A stretch of 64,000 nt of DNA from positions 183,319-247,318 of the forward strand of contig CAMYIE010000003.1 of the NCBI GenBank assembly GCA_947258405.1, given 5' to 3'. Position 1 is the first letter of the stretch; every line of letters starts with the position of its first letter. The stretch is from an uncultured Eudoraea sp. (GTDB lineage: Bacteria > Bacteroidota > Bacteroidia > Flavobacteriales > Flavobacteriaceae). A program made the position numbers and the translations under genes. The notes below the pieces were generated by a model. It was not told the origin of the DNA. It saw only the letters and a program-made list of their open reading frames with translations, and searched no databases. Below, piece after piece: positions 51,801 through 58,990 of the stretch.

Positions 51801-53267
51801 GTAACGGTCTACCAGGAACAGGTGATGCTATTATCTCAGAAACTGGCAGGATTCTCCAAGGGCGATGCCGATGTATTGAGAAAAGCGATGGGGAAAAAGA
51901 TTTTCGCCCTGCTGCAGAAATTAAAGCCTCAGTTTATTGAAGGTGGTGCTGCAAATGGGCATCCACCGGAAATCCTCGAAAAGATCTGGAAAGACTGGGA
52001 GGCTTTTGCGTCTTACGCATTTAATAAAAGTCATTCTACCTGCTATGCCTTTATCGCCTACCAAACCGCCTATTTAAAGGCGCACTATCCTTCAGAGTAC
52101 ATGGCTGCAGTTCTCTCCAATAATATGAACGATATTAAGCAGGTTACCTTTTTTATGGAGGAATGCAAACGGATGGGGTTGGAGGTATTGGGCCCTGATG
52201 TTAACGAGTCCTATTATAAATTCGCAGTGAACAAGGCCAATGCCATCCGCTTTGGTATGGGCGCTATAAAAGGCGTCGGGCGCGCAGCCGTAGAAACGAT
52301 CGTTCAGAATCGTAAGGAAAACGGAAGCTACAAATCGATATTCGATCTGACTAAGCGAATCGATCTCAGGGCCGCGAACAAAAAAGCCTTTGAAAACCTA
52401 GCGCTGGCTGGCGGGTTTGATTCTTTTATGGGGACACACCGTGCCCAGTATTTTCACCAGGAAAGCGACGGACTTACCTTTCTGGAAAAGGTTATTCGTT
52501 ACGGATCGAAACATCAGGAAAGCGAGAACTCATCTCAGGTGAGTCTTTTTGGAGACAACAGCGAAGTTCAGATCCCTGAACCTGTGGTTCCGCCTTGTGA
52601 GTCCTGGGGCACCATGGAGACCTTAAGACAGGAAAAAGAAGTGATCGGGATATACATCTCAGGACATCCACTCGATGATTTTAAAAAGGAAATCATGGCC
52701 TTCTGCAATGCCAGTTTGAGCAACTTTTCGGATCTGGAAAAACAGGTGAACAGGGAATTATCTTTTGCCGGGGTTATCACTGATGTTCAACACAAGGTAT
52801 CGCGTAACGGTAAGGGCTGGGCGGTGTTTACCATTGAAGATTACAGCGAGGCGAGAGAGCTTAGGATCTTCGGTGAGGATTATCTTAAATTTCGCCATTT
52901 TCTGATGATCAATTCTTTTGCTTATATCAAAGCCTTTGTACGTGAGGGCTGGGTAAACAGGGAAACAGGAAAAAAAGGCGAAGCCAGAATTCAGTACAAC
53001 CAATTTATGCTACTCCAGGATGTGATGGAAAACTTTGCGAAAAAACTGACCATCAAACTCGATCTCCATAAAATTCAAAAAGAACGCATCAAAGTTTTGA
53101 AAGATACCCTGAGGTCTTTTAAAGGAAAACACTCGCTTAATTTCGTAGTCTACGAATTGGAAGAAGAGATAAAAGTTAACTTTTCCTCCAGAAAGCAAAA
53201 AGTACAGATTACCAGCGAGTTGTTGCATAGCCTGGACGAGCAGGAAGTGCACTATACTCTTAATTGA
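48882..53267 (+). CDS. dnaE: DNA polymerase III alpha subunit with N-terminal proofreading domain
   Basis: 1461 residues. Residues 1 to about 190 form a DnaQ-like 3'-5' exonuclease: IFDTETTGLP (DxE), GQNVGFDINIM and HNATADVEATT. The PHP domain starts near 261 (FVHLHNHSQFS). The C-family polymerase core includes PGRGSAAGSVVAY and the catalytic aspartates in MPDIDIDFDDEGRG; YRPGPMEYIPSF follows. An OB-type domain (SFAGVITDV) lies in the last 200 residues. The fused exonuclease is known for Bacteroidetes DnaE and replaces a separate epsilon subunit. A TACTTTTA stretch at 48857-48864 may be its -7 element. Confidence 0.97.
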   Translation: MFLIFDTETTGLPKRWDAPISDSDNWPRCVQIAWQLHDEMGVLLEHQDFLIHPDGYVIPYEAEQIHGISTELASDQGKPLQEVLELFNAVLSRSKFVVGQNVGFDINIMGAEYYRLGMPSDLSEMPVLDTCTERTAQLCKIPGGRGGKFKLPTLTELHQFLFEEAFHEAHNATADVEATTRCFLELIRRREFSSKDLEVDEEYFEQFSQLNSETIQAAGIRHVNLKKASKKLADQGGLETSDDIQDQDLDENYKVIKNAPFVHLHNHSQFSVLQSTIKIKDLVDSAVALKMPAVALTDHANMMGAFRFVKEVNAHNKKIEAAIASDQENEDAETMKPITPIVGCEFFVCEDHRNKNIKDYGYQIVLLAKNKNGYKNLTKMSSLAYTDGFYYVPRIDKEIIKQYSEDIIALTGNLYGEVPNKILNIGEKQAEEALLWWKEVFGNDLYVEIMRHGQEDEERANRVLVSLAGKHEVKLVATNNTYYCAKEDAAAHDILLCVKDGEKQSTPIGKGRGYRYGLPNQEYYFKSGEEMKQLFKDLPDSILNIGEILEKIESFELERDVLLPKFEIPEEFKVGDDEKDGGKRGENAYLRHITYEGAKKRYDELESDIVDRIDFELKTIENSGYPGYFLIVEDFIREARNMGVSVGPGRGSAAGSVVAYSLEITNIDPLKYDLLFERFLNPDRVSMPDIDIDFDDEGRGKVMDYVIDKYGSNQVAQIMTYGTMAAKSAIRDTARVLDLPLNDADRIAKLIPNMSKLSKIFGIPEAELKKSYRADDLNKINELLNLSEGDDLEARTVNMARTLEGSLRNTGIHACGVIITPDDITNFVPIATARDSDLYVTQFDNAVVENAGLLKMDFLGLKTLTLIKDTCKIVKARQGIDLDPDAFPLDDAKTYELFQRGETVGIFQYESVGMQKHLKELKPSVFDDLIAMNALYRPGPMEYIPSFIARKHGREEISYDLPEMEENLKETYGVTVYQEQVMLLSQKLAGFSKGDADVLRKAMGKKIFALLQKLKPQFIEGGAANGHPPEILEKIWKDWEAFASYAFNKSHSTCYAFIAYQTAYLKAHYPSEYMAAVLSNNMNDIKQVTFFMEECKRMGLEVLGPDVNESYYKFAVNKANAIRFGMGAIKGVGRAAVETIVQNRKENGSYKSIFDLTKRIDLRAANKKAFENLALAGGFDSFMGTHRAQYFHQESDGLTFLEKVIRYGSKHQESENSSQVSLFGDNSEVQIPEPVVPPCESWGTMETLRQEKEVIGIYISGHPLDDFKKEIMAFCNASLSNFSDLEKQVNRELSFAGVITDVQHKVSRNGKGWAVFTIEDYSEARELRIFGEDYLKFRHFLMINSFAYIKAFVREGWVNRETGKKGEARIQYNQFMLLQDVMENFAKKLTIKLDLHKIQKERIKVLKDTLRSFKGKHSLNFVVYELEEEIKVNFSSRKQKVQITSELLHSLDEQEVHYTLN

Positions 53268-53346
53268 AAGTGGAAAATGGAGAATGGAGAATGGAAAATA
53301 GGTGCTAAAAGGATCGTCTCATTAATATCTGACTTTCGACTTCGGA

Positions 53347-53395
53347 CTGCCAACTGCCAACTGCCAACTGCCAACTTTCAACTTTCAACTTTCAA
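53347..53395. repeat. 7-base tandem repeat, 4 x CTGCCAA then 3 x CTTTCAA
   Basis: Seven consecutive 7-base units follow dnaE in the dnaE-trxA gap: four identical CTGCCAA and three identical CTTTCAA. An inverted single unit (TTGAAAG) and GGAGAATG-type repeats lie just upstream at 53265-53300. Related AGTTGGCAGT units recur at 58523-58632. Confidence 0.9.
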
Positions 53396-53472
53396 CTATT
53401 TAATAGGCATTCCCAATAGAACCATAGGTAAATTGAATATGTTTTATGTAAAGAAAAGGGCAAATTATTGAC

Positions 53473-53480
53473 TAAATTTG
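53473..53480 (+). promoter_or_regulatory. -7 box for trxA
   Basis: TAAATTTG matches TAnnTTTG exactly and lies 22 bases ahead of the trxA ATG. It separates trxA from the repeat tract behind dnaE. Confidence 0.55.
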
Positions 53481-53502
53481 TGAACATAAAAGAACAGATA
53501 TT

Positions 53503-53820
53503 ATGGCTTTAGAAATAACTGATGCTACGTTCGACGAAGTAGTATTGAAAAGTGATAAACCAGTAGTAGTAGACTTCTGGGCGGCATGGTGCGGACCATG
53601 TAGAATGGTAGGCCCAATTATAGATGAAGTAAGCCAGGAATACCAGGGTAAAGCGGTTGTAGGGAAAGTTGATGTTGATGTAAATCAGGAATACGCCGCC
53701 AAATATGGTGTACGCAATATTCCAACCGTTTTGGTATTCAAAGATGGAGAAATCGTTAACCGTCAGGTAGGAGTTTCTCCTAAGCAGGTATATACCGATG
53801 CCATCGAAGCGGTTTTATAA
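53503..53820 (+). CDS. trxA: Thioredoxin
   Basis: 105 residues with the active site WAAWCGPCRM (Cys-Gly-Pro-Cys) and the cis-proline segment GVRNIPTVLVFKDG. It reduces protein disulfides in the cytoplasm with thioredoxin reductase. Normal length, own -7 box, and a strong terminator directly after the stop, so it is monocistronic. Confidence 0.97.
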   Translation: MALEITDATFDEVVLKSDKPVVVDFWAAWCGPCRMVGPIIDEVSQEYQGKAVVGKVDVDVNQEYAAKYGVRNIPTVLVFKDGEIVNRQVGVSPKQVYTDAIEAVL

Positions 53821-53841
53821 ATCACGTTGACATAGTTTTAG

Positions 53842-53871
53842 AAAAGGTTTGGCTTTTGCCGAACCTTTTTT
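53842..53871 (+). terminator. Terminator of trxA
   Basis: AAAAGGTTTGGC pairs with GCCGAACCTTTT (one T-G wobble) around a TTTT loop and runs into a T-stretch ending near 53871. It lies 22 bases after the trxA stop and inside the upstream extension of the DUF58 frame, which argues for the later DUF58 start. Confidence 0.8.
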
Positions 53872-53887
53872 GTTTTATCTTGGTAGC

Positions 53888-54817
53888 ATGGATCTGAGTA
53901 CGGAATTACATAAAGCCCCCTTGTTTCAAAACCTGGAACTACTGGCTAACCAGATCGTGGAGGGCTATATCAGTGGCATCCACAAAAGTCCTTTTCACGG
54001 ATTTTCGGCAGAGTTTGCCGAACACAAAATCTATAACACCGGTGAGAGTACTAAACATATAGACTGGAAACTATATGCTAAAACAGACAAGCTTTACACC
54101 AAACGTTACGAGGAGGAAACCAATCTGAGATGCCATATGATCCTGGATAATTCTGCTTCGATGTACTATCCGGCGGTGAAAGAGTTAAATCTCGAAAACC
54201 TCAATAAAATTGGTTTTGCGGTGCTGGCCATTGCCGCCTTGATGAATATCCTTAAAAAGCAACGCGATGCAGTGGGCCTGAGTGTTTTTTCCGATGCTTA
54301 TCAGTATTACACCCCTGAAAAAGGGAGCGACCGGCATCACCATATGTTGTTGGCAAAACTTAGCGAGATATGCCAGCAGCAAAATTCAGGTCAGGATACA
54401 AGAATTTATACATATCTCCATCAGATCGCTGAAAAGATGAAAAGGCGTAGCCTGGTTTTTTTCTTTACCGATATGTTCCAAACAGCACGGGATGAAGAAC
54501 AATTATTCGATGCGCTCCGGCATCTGAAGTATAACAAACATGAGGTTGTGCTTTTCCACCTACTGGATAAGGATACCGAATACTTCTTTAATTTCGACAA
54601 TACGCCAAAACGTTATGTCGACGTAGAAACCGGTCAACAGATTGATCTTTATGCCGAAAATATCAGGGAAACATATCGTGAGGCGATCGCAGAATTTACT
54701 GGCAACCTAAAACTCAATTGCGCCAAGTACAGAATCAAATATGTGGATGTGGATATCCAAGAGGAATTTCACAAAGTACTCAACACATTTATGATCGAGC
54801 GGCAGGGATTTGTTTGA
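53888..54817 (+). CDS. DUF58 protein (von Willebrand-like)
   Basis: 309 residues. The segment ITGDDIRHIDWKLYAKT-like GESTKHIDWKLYAKTDKLYTKRYEEE is the DUF58 core, followed by MILDNSASM, a MIDAS-like D-x-S-x-S metal site. Such proteins usually act with MoxR ATPases in assembly or stress functions, but no MoxR gene is adjacent here. I start at the ATG giving MDLSTELHKAP because the 13 upstream codons overlap the trxA terminator. Confidence 0.87.
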   Translation: MDLSTELHKAPLFQNLELLANQIVEGYISGIHKSPFHGFSAEFAEHKIYNTGESTKHIDWKLYAKTDKLYTKRYEEETNLRCHMILDNSASMYYPAVKELNLENLNKIGFAVLAIAALMNILKKQRDAVGLSVFSDAYQYYTPEKGSDRHHHMLLAKLSEICQQQNSGQDTRIYTYLHQIAEKMKRRSLVFFFTDMFQTARDEEQLFDALRHLKYNKHEVVLFHLLDKDTEYFFNFDNTPKRYVDVETGQQIDLYAENIRETYREAIAEFTGNLKLNCAKYRIKYVDVDIQEEFHKVLNTFMIERQGFV

Positions 54818-54855
54818 TGGATGAGATTAATTATTGATTATTAATTGTTAATTTT

Positions 54856-54898
54856 TGATTGCCTGCCCGTCCGAAGCTTTAGCGTAGGTGGGTTGATT
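54856..54898. repeat. Intergenic repeat of the CTGCCCGTCCGAAGC family
   Basis: A 43-base element (ATTGCCTGCCCGTCCGAAGC then TTTAGCGTAGGTGGGTTGAT) lies between convergent genes. A near-identical copy is present in reverse orientation at 60673-60731. Both are in non-coding DNA. No ORF or transposase is linked. Confidence 0.75.
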
Positions 54899-54920
54899 AT
54901 TAATTAGTTGTAAATAGTTC

Positions 54921-56951
54921 TCAAAGTTTCCGATCAAAGAAATCCTTTGTCGCCCTATAAGCACGGTACCAGTTTTCGTGCAATAAGAATCCATGTACCT
55001 CATCCGGAAAGACCAGCTGTTCGAATTCCACACCTAATTCCCTAAGCTTTTGTGCTTTACGAACTGTTTCGTTAAAAGGTACATTCCTGTCGTCGTCACC
55101 ATGGATAAGAAGTACAGGAGATTTCCAGCCTTCCATCACAGCTGCTGGTGAAGAATCATAGGCGAGTTTGGCGAAATCTGGTCTGGCAAGTTTGTTATAT
55201 GAAGGGATAAAATTCTTCAGGATGGCATTCCAGTCGTAAACGCCATGTATATCGACTCCGGCTTTAAAAATATCCGAGTTTTTTGCCAGTCCGAGGGCGG
55301 TGAGATAACCTCCATAAGACCCTCCGAAGAGACCGATCCGATCTGCGTCTACTTCCGTTATTCCCTTTAGGTATCTGGCCGCCGCCAGTACATCACCATA
55401 TTCACTGGCACCAGCTGCTCCATAATTAAGCGCTTCGCGGAATTCCATCCCGTAACCGATGCCACTGCGGTAATTAAGACTAAGCACTACATAACCACTA
55501 GCCGCCAGGAACTGGTTCATGGCATAGGCGTAGTGGTAGTATTCTCTGTGATGGAATCCCAACATCATTTGCCGGCGTGAACCTCCGTGAAAATAGAGCA
55601 GCCCGGGTAGCTTCTCACCTGCCTTGATATTTGAAGGCATAAAAAGCTGACCATAGGTTTTTAACCCATCTTCAGCGATTAACTCAATGGGGATGGGTAC
55701 TACTAAATTGTCAGCCGGAAATTCCGGTTCTTCAGTTACAGCAATAAGATCATCATTACCGATCCTTTTAACATTAGCAGGATTCGTTGCAGTAGATCCA
55801 AGACAAAAGGCCTGTCCGGCTCCGTCGATTTGCGGATTCCATTCTACAGAGGCACCGCTGCTTAGCTGCCGAAGCTTGCCATCGTAGGCCCAGATATGCT
55901 GCCGGTGAGGGTCGACCTGGTTAGAATTAAAGATCAAGGTCTTTCTATCCGGACTCTGTGCGGCATACTGAACTTCGAGCTTGCCAGGAGTGAGCAATTC
56001 TGCTTTACCTCCGCTTGCAGGTATAGAATAGAGGTGAGTCCAGCCCTCCTTTTCCCAGGGGAAGACAATTTTATCATCAGTGGTCCAGAAAAGCTGATTG
56101 CGAGCTGAAATATTTCGGTATACACTTCCACTTCCCGGATCTGCGCGAAAGATTTCGGCAGCCTTTCCAGATTTCGGATCTGCCTTCATGATCCGGAAAG
56201 GGAGGCCCTCCCTCCTTGGGATAAATATTAGATTTTCCTCATAAGGTATTCGTAAAAAAGCAAGCATTTTCCCATCCGGAGACCAGACCGGGTTAGAGTC
56301 CCTGTCGATTCCCGGATCGAGGAATTTCAGTTCTCCGGATTCCATATCGTAAACGCCCACAAAAGAATGATCGCCCCGCTGACTGACAAAGGCCAACGTG
56401 CTTTTATCCGGAGAAAGACTTAGGCTACTGATCTGGCCACGGGCTTCAAAAAGTTGTTGAGCATTTTCACCTGTAGAATCGATCAACCAGACCTTACCTG
56501 ATTTAAGGAATAAGAGCTTGTCGTTATAGGGTAAAGGGCTGTGGCCCTCGTCCAATTTTTGTGAGCCGTGAGTTTTCAGGTTTGTTATGTAAATGGCCTG
56601 GTCGGGCCAGTCGGGGTTTGAAGTGGGATTTGGAATCTCACCCTGGCGATTGGCTGCACTACCCCGCACGTAAATAATGGCATCGTGATTCTTAGTGAAA
56701 ACAGGTTGAAGAATGGACTGTCCGTCGTCCTCGGAATAATCGGTTAGTTGCATCGGACGGTAATCAGGACCCATGGCATAGAACAGGTTTCGTGCCCCTT
56801 CTTTATTATCTGCCCAGCATATCGCGGCCTCTGTTGCTGATGTACTTAGTTGACTTGGAAAGCTGTAATCCAGGAAGTTTTTTAGTGAGCTCTTCTGGGC
56901 GGAGACAAGACTGCCAAGAAGAAGTACGATCAATAGTAATTTGGATTTCAT
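54921..56951 (-). CDS. Exported S9-family peptidase (prolyl oligopeptidase type)
   Basis: 676 residues. Signal peptide (KSKLLLIVLLLGSLVSAQ), then a WD40-like beta-propeller (repeated SPDG/SPDKS-type turns such as VWSPDGKMLAFLR), then an alpha/beta-hydrolase domain. The catalytic Ser is in GLFGGSYGGYL (Ser545), Asp in IHGDDDRNVPF and His in DEVHGF. It probably cleaves peptides in the periplasm. TATCTTTA at 56973-56980 (minus strand) is a near-match -7 box. Confidence 0.93.
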   Translation of the reverse strand: MKSKLLLIVLLLGSLVSAQKSSLKNFLDYSFPSQLSTSATEAAICWADNKEGARNLFYAMGPDYRPMQLTDYSEDDGQSILQPVFTKNHDAIIYVRGSAANRQGEIPNPTSNPDWPDQAIYITNLKTHGSQKLDEGHSPLPYNDKLLFLKSGKVWLIDSTGENAQQLFEARGQISSLSLSPDKSTLAFVSQRGDHSFVGVYDMESGELKFLDPGIDRDSNPVWSPDGKMLAFLRIPYEENLIFIPRREGLPFRIMKADPKSGKAAEIFRADPGSGSVYRNISARNQLFWTTDDKIVFPWEKEGWTHLYSIPASGGKAELLTPGKLEVQYAAQSPDRKTLIFNSNQVDPHRQHIWAYDGKLRQLSSGASVEWNPQIDGAGQAFCLGSTATNPANVKRIGNDDLIAVTEEPEFPADNLVVPIPIELIAEDGLKTYGQLFMPSNIKAGEKLPGLLYFHGGSRRQMMLGFHHREYYHYAYAMNQFLAASGYVVLSLNYRSGIGYGMEFREALNYGAAGASEYGDVLAAARYLKGITEVDADRIGLFGGSYGGYLTALGLAKNSDIFKAGVDIHGVYDWNAILKNFIPSYNKLARPDFAKLAYDSSPAAVMEGWKSPVLLIHGDDDRNVPFNETVRKAQKLRELGVEFEQLVFPDEVHGFLLHENWYRAYRATKDFFDRKL

Positions 56952-57050
56952 AATGGGTTACTTGTTGAGTTCTAAAGATAGGACCTGTCTGCCACAATAG
57001 GACATGTTACCCTGCAAAAACATGAATATTTTAGTATAGTCTCTTGATTT

Positions 57051-57125
57051 GCTTGTCCGCCATAGCTTTAGCGGCGGCGGATTGATTAGCTTGTCCGTCA
57101 TAGCCTCAGTGGCGGAGGATTGATT
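57051..57125. repeat. Two tandem 37-base repeats
   Basis: Two copies, each beginning GCTTGTCCG and ending GGATTGATT, are separated by one base. They differ at a few positions (e.g. CATAGCTTTAGCGGCGG against CATAGCCTCAGTGGCGG); the changes keep the pairing between the two halves of each unit, suggesting a folded unit. They resemble the elements at 54856 and 60673. Confidence 0.8.
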
Positions 57126-57135
57126 TGTTTTCATT

Positions 57136-57179
57136 TTCCCATTCTCCCCTGAAGTATTGCTTTGCAAAATTCAGGGTCT
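57136..57179 (-). repeat. Inverted repeat, left arm
   Basis: Read on the minus strand it contains TGAATTTTGCAAAGCAATA, identical over 19 bases to the plus strand at 58697-58715, with more similarity on both sides. The two arms flank the class V aminotransferase gene. Confidence 0.75.
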
Positions 57180-57270
57180 CCGCTACTGACGTTGGTTATA
57201 CTTGGTCATTATTTTCAATACGCTACGACATTATCCATTACCCATTCCTAAATATTATTAACTTTCTGGA

Positions 57271-58497
57271 ATGAAATTAGATATAGACTTTGTTCGTTCT
57301 CAATTCCCCGCCTTTTCTGAACCCTCTCTCCAGGGTTGGGCTTTTTTTGAAAATGCCGGTGGCTCCTATCCTTGTAATCAGGTAATCGGTCTCCTGACAG
57401 AGTTTTACACCAAAAACAAAGTACAACCCTATTATCCGTATCCTGCCTCACTGCGTGGAGGTGAAATGATGGATGCTTCGTACCAAAAAATGGCAACATA
57501 TCTCAATGTAGACCCTTCTGAGATACACTTTGGGCCTTCTACTACACAAAATGTCTATGTACTGGCAAATGCAATGCGGCCGATGTGGGAGGAAGGCGAT
57601 GAAATCATCGTTTCCTGTCAGGATCATGAAGCCAACGCCGGTGCCTGGCGGAGACTTTCAGATAGAGGGATAAAAATCATAGAATGGCATGTAGACCAGA
57701 AAACCGGTTTGCTCGATACAGAGGTTCTGAAAGGATTATTCAGTCAACGTACTAAAATGGTAGCCTTTCCACATTGTTCCAATGTGATAGGGTACATCAA
57801 TCCAGTAAAAGAAATCAGTGCACTGGCACACCAACACGGAGCCGTTTTGGTAGTGGATGGTGTAGGCTGGGCTCCTCATGGGTTCCCAGATCTAAAGGAC
57901 CTGGATGCCGATATCTATATGTTCTCTTCTTACAAAACTTATGGGCCTCATTTAGGGGTAATGTATGTAAAAGGATCCCTGATGGAACGCCTGGAAAACC
58001 AAAGTCATTTTTTCAAAAAAGGGGTCAGCAGGAATATGATCACACCGGCCGGGCCAGACCATGCTCAGATAGGAGCTGCCGCCGGGATGCTCGATTATTT
58101 CGACACTCTTTATAACCACCATTTTGATGGTGATGCGGGCCCTGCGGAACGCAATCGGGCTTTGAACCGCTTATTCCGTGAGTATGAAGAAGCGCTACAG
58201 GAACCGCTGTTGGAATTTTTAAGCTCCAGAGAAGATGTAAGGATCGTTGGTCCTGTGATTAATAAAAACAGAGCTCCGATCATCTCCATTATTCCACTAA
58301 ACAAAAGCGTGGAGGAAGTTTATGCCGGACTCACCCAGCACAGGCTGATGCTGGGGTACGGAGACTTTTATGCAGTTCGCCCTTTGATGGATATGGGTAT
58401 CCCTACCGATCCTGGTGTTATTCGTATGTCGTTTGTGCATTATACCAGTAGAGCAGAGGTGGATCTATTGATTGGCGGACTCGAAAAAACTTTATGA
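57271..58497 (+). CDS. Class V aminotransferase (cysteine desulfurase-like)
   Basis: 408 residues. PLP-fold type I with the Schiff-base Lys222 in SSYKTYGPHLGV, the cofactor-binding GPSTTQNVYVLANAM and QDHEANAGAW, and the Asp-containing VLVVDGVGWAPH. The SufS/NifS group and isopenicillin-epimerase-like enzymes share these; the C-terminal Cys loop of true SufS is not evident, so the substrate is uncertain. No suf/isc genes are near. The gene stands alone between repeats. Confidence 0.85.
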   Translation: MKLDIDFVRSQFPAFSEPSLQGWAFFENAGGSYPCNQVIGLLTEFYTKNKVQPYYPYPASLRGGEMMDASYQKMATYLNVDPSEIHFGPSTTQNVYVLANAMRPMWEEGDEIIVSCQDHEANAGAWRRLSDRGIKIIEWHVDQKTGLLDTEVLKGLFSQRTKMVAFPHCSNVIGYINPVKEISALAHQHGAVLVVDGVGWAPHGFPDLKDLDADIYMFSSYKTYGPHLGVMYVKGSLMERLENQSHFFKKGVSRNMITPAGPDHAQIGAAAGMLDYFDTLYNHHFDGDAGPAERNRALNRLFREYEEALQEPLLEFLSSREDVRIVGPVINKNRAPIISIIPLNKSVEEVYAGLTQHRLMLGYGDFYAVRPLMDMGIPTDPGVIRMSFVHYTSRAEVDLLIGGLEKTL

Positions 58498-58522
58498 TTC
58501 TCTGCTATTACGTAACTATTGG

Positions 58523-58632
58523 ATAGTTGGAAGTCACAGTTTGCAGTAGGCAGTCAAGGATAATAGTTGGCAGTCACAGTTAGCAGTTGGCAGTCAAGGA
58601 TAATAGTTGGCAGTCGCAGTTAGCAGTTGGTA
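58523..58632. repeat. 40-base tandem repeat, about 2.75 copies
   Basis: Units begin ATAGTTGG at 58523, 58563 and 58603, giving an exact 40-base period. Each unit carries internal CAGTTAGCAGTTGGCAGTCA-like sub-repeats related to the 7-base repeat behind dnaE (CTGCCAA is the complement of TTGGCAG). Confidence 0.9.
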
Positions 58633-58690
58633 GAAATAAATTCATGGGAAGAGTGAAAAGAGAAGAGTGAAAAGTGTCTAGGCGAAGCGA

Positions 58691-58734
58691 AGACCTTGAA
58701 TTTTGCAAAGCAATATTTCCGGGGAAAAGTGAAT
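58691..58734 (+). repeat. Inverted repeat, right arm
   Basis: Partner of 57136-57179 on the opposite strand; about 40 bases align with few differences, including an identical 19-base core. See the left arm. Confidence 0.75.
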
Positions 58735-58900
58735 AGTTGTTCCGTGTTTTTAGCTCAAAATTAAAAGATCTTTTTCCGTAGTGTAGTGATAATCGGCGAT
58801 AAGAATCGTTGAAACCTTGGAGACAATTTAGCCGATTTGAGCGGTTCTTAAAATGCTGTCATTTTAAAAACCATATAGTGAAAAAGTACCCTTTTTTTTG

Positions 58901-58934
58901 CTTCGTTTTCTTTGGGTAAGCAAACAAAATGAAG
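58901..58934. repeat. Imperfect hairpin in 3' flank of the M20 gene
   Basis: CTTCGTTTTCTTTG and CAAACAAAATGAAG can form a 14-base stem with two imperfect positions and a 6-base loop. No U-run follows on either strand, so it is not a clear terminator. Confidence 0.45.
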
Positions 58935-58990
58935 GAGATGGCTTTAAAGACATTTTTTCCATTAATCAATCTCGATCTCGCCTGTTTTGA

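Larger units (their letters stand above)
56952..57270. other. Gene-free stretch with repeats
   Basis: 319 bases between the divergent S9 peptidase and class V aminotransferase genes. It holds two tandem 37-base repeats (57051-57087 and 57089-57125) and one arm of an inverted repeat (57136-57179). No ORF or RNA seen. Confidence 0.7.
58498..58990. other. Gene-free stretch rich in repeats
   Basis: 493 bases without a credible ORF between the aminotransferase and M20 genes (3' ends of both). It contains the 40-base tandem repeat (58523-58632), the right inverted-repeat arm (58691-58734) and an imperfect long hairpin (58901-58934). Confidence 0.75.

Noticed and set aside
53268-53400. Possible CRISPR array in the repeat tract behind dnaE
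   Set aside because: Units are 7 bases with no spacers and no cas genes are present; simple tandem repeat.
57051-58734. Possible insertion sequence or integron cassette around the aminotransferase gene
   Set aside because: No transposase or integrase gene and no target duplication visible; only repeat arms, reported as such.
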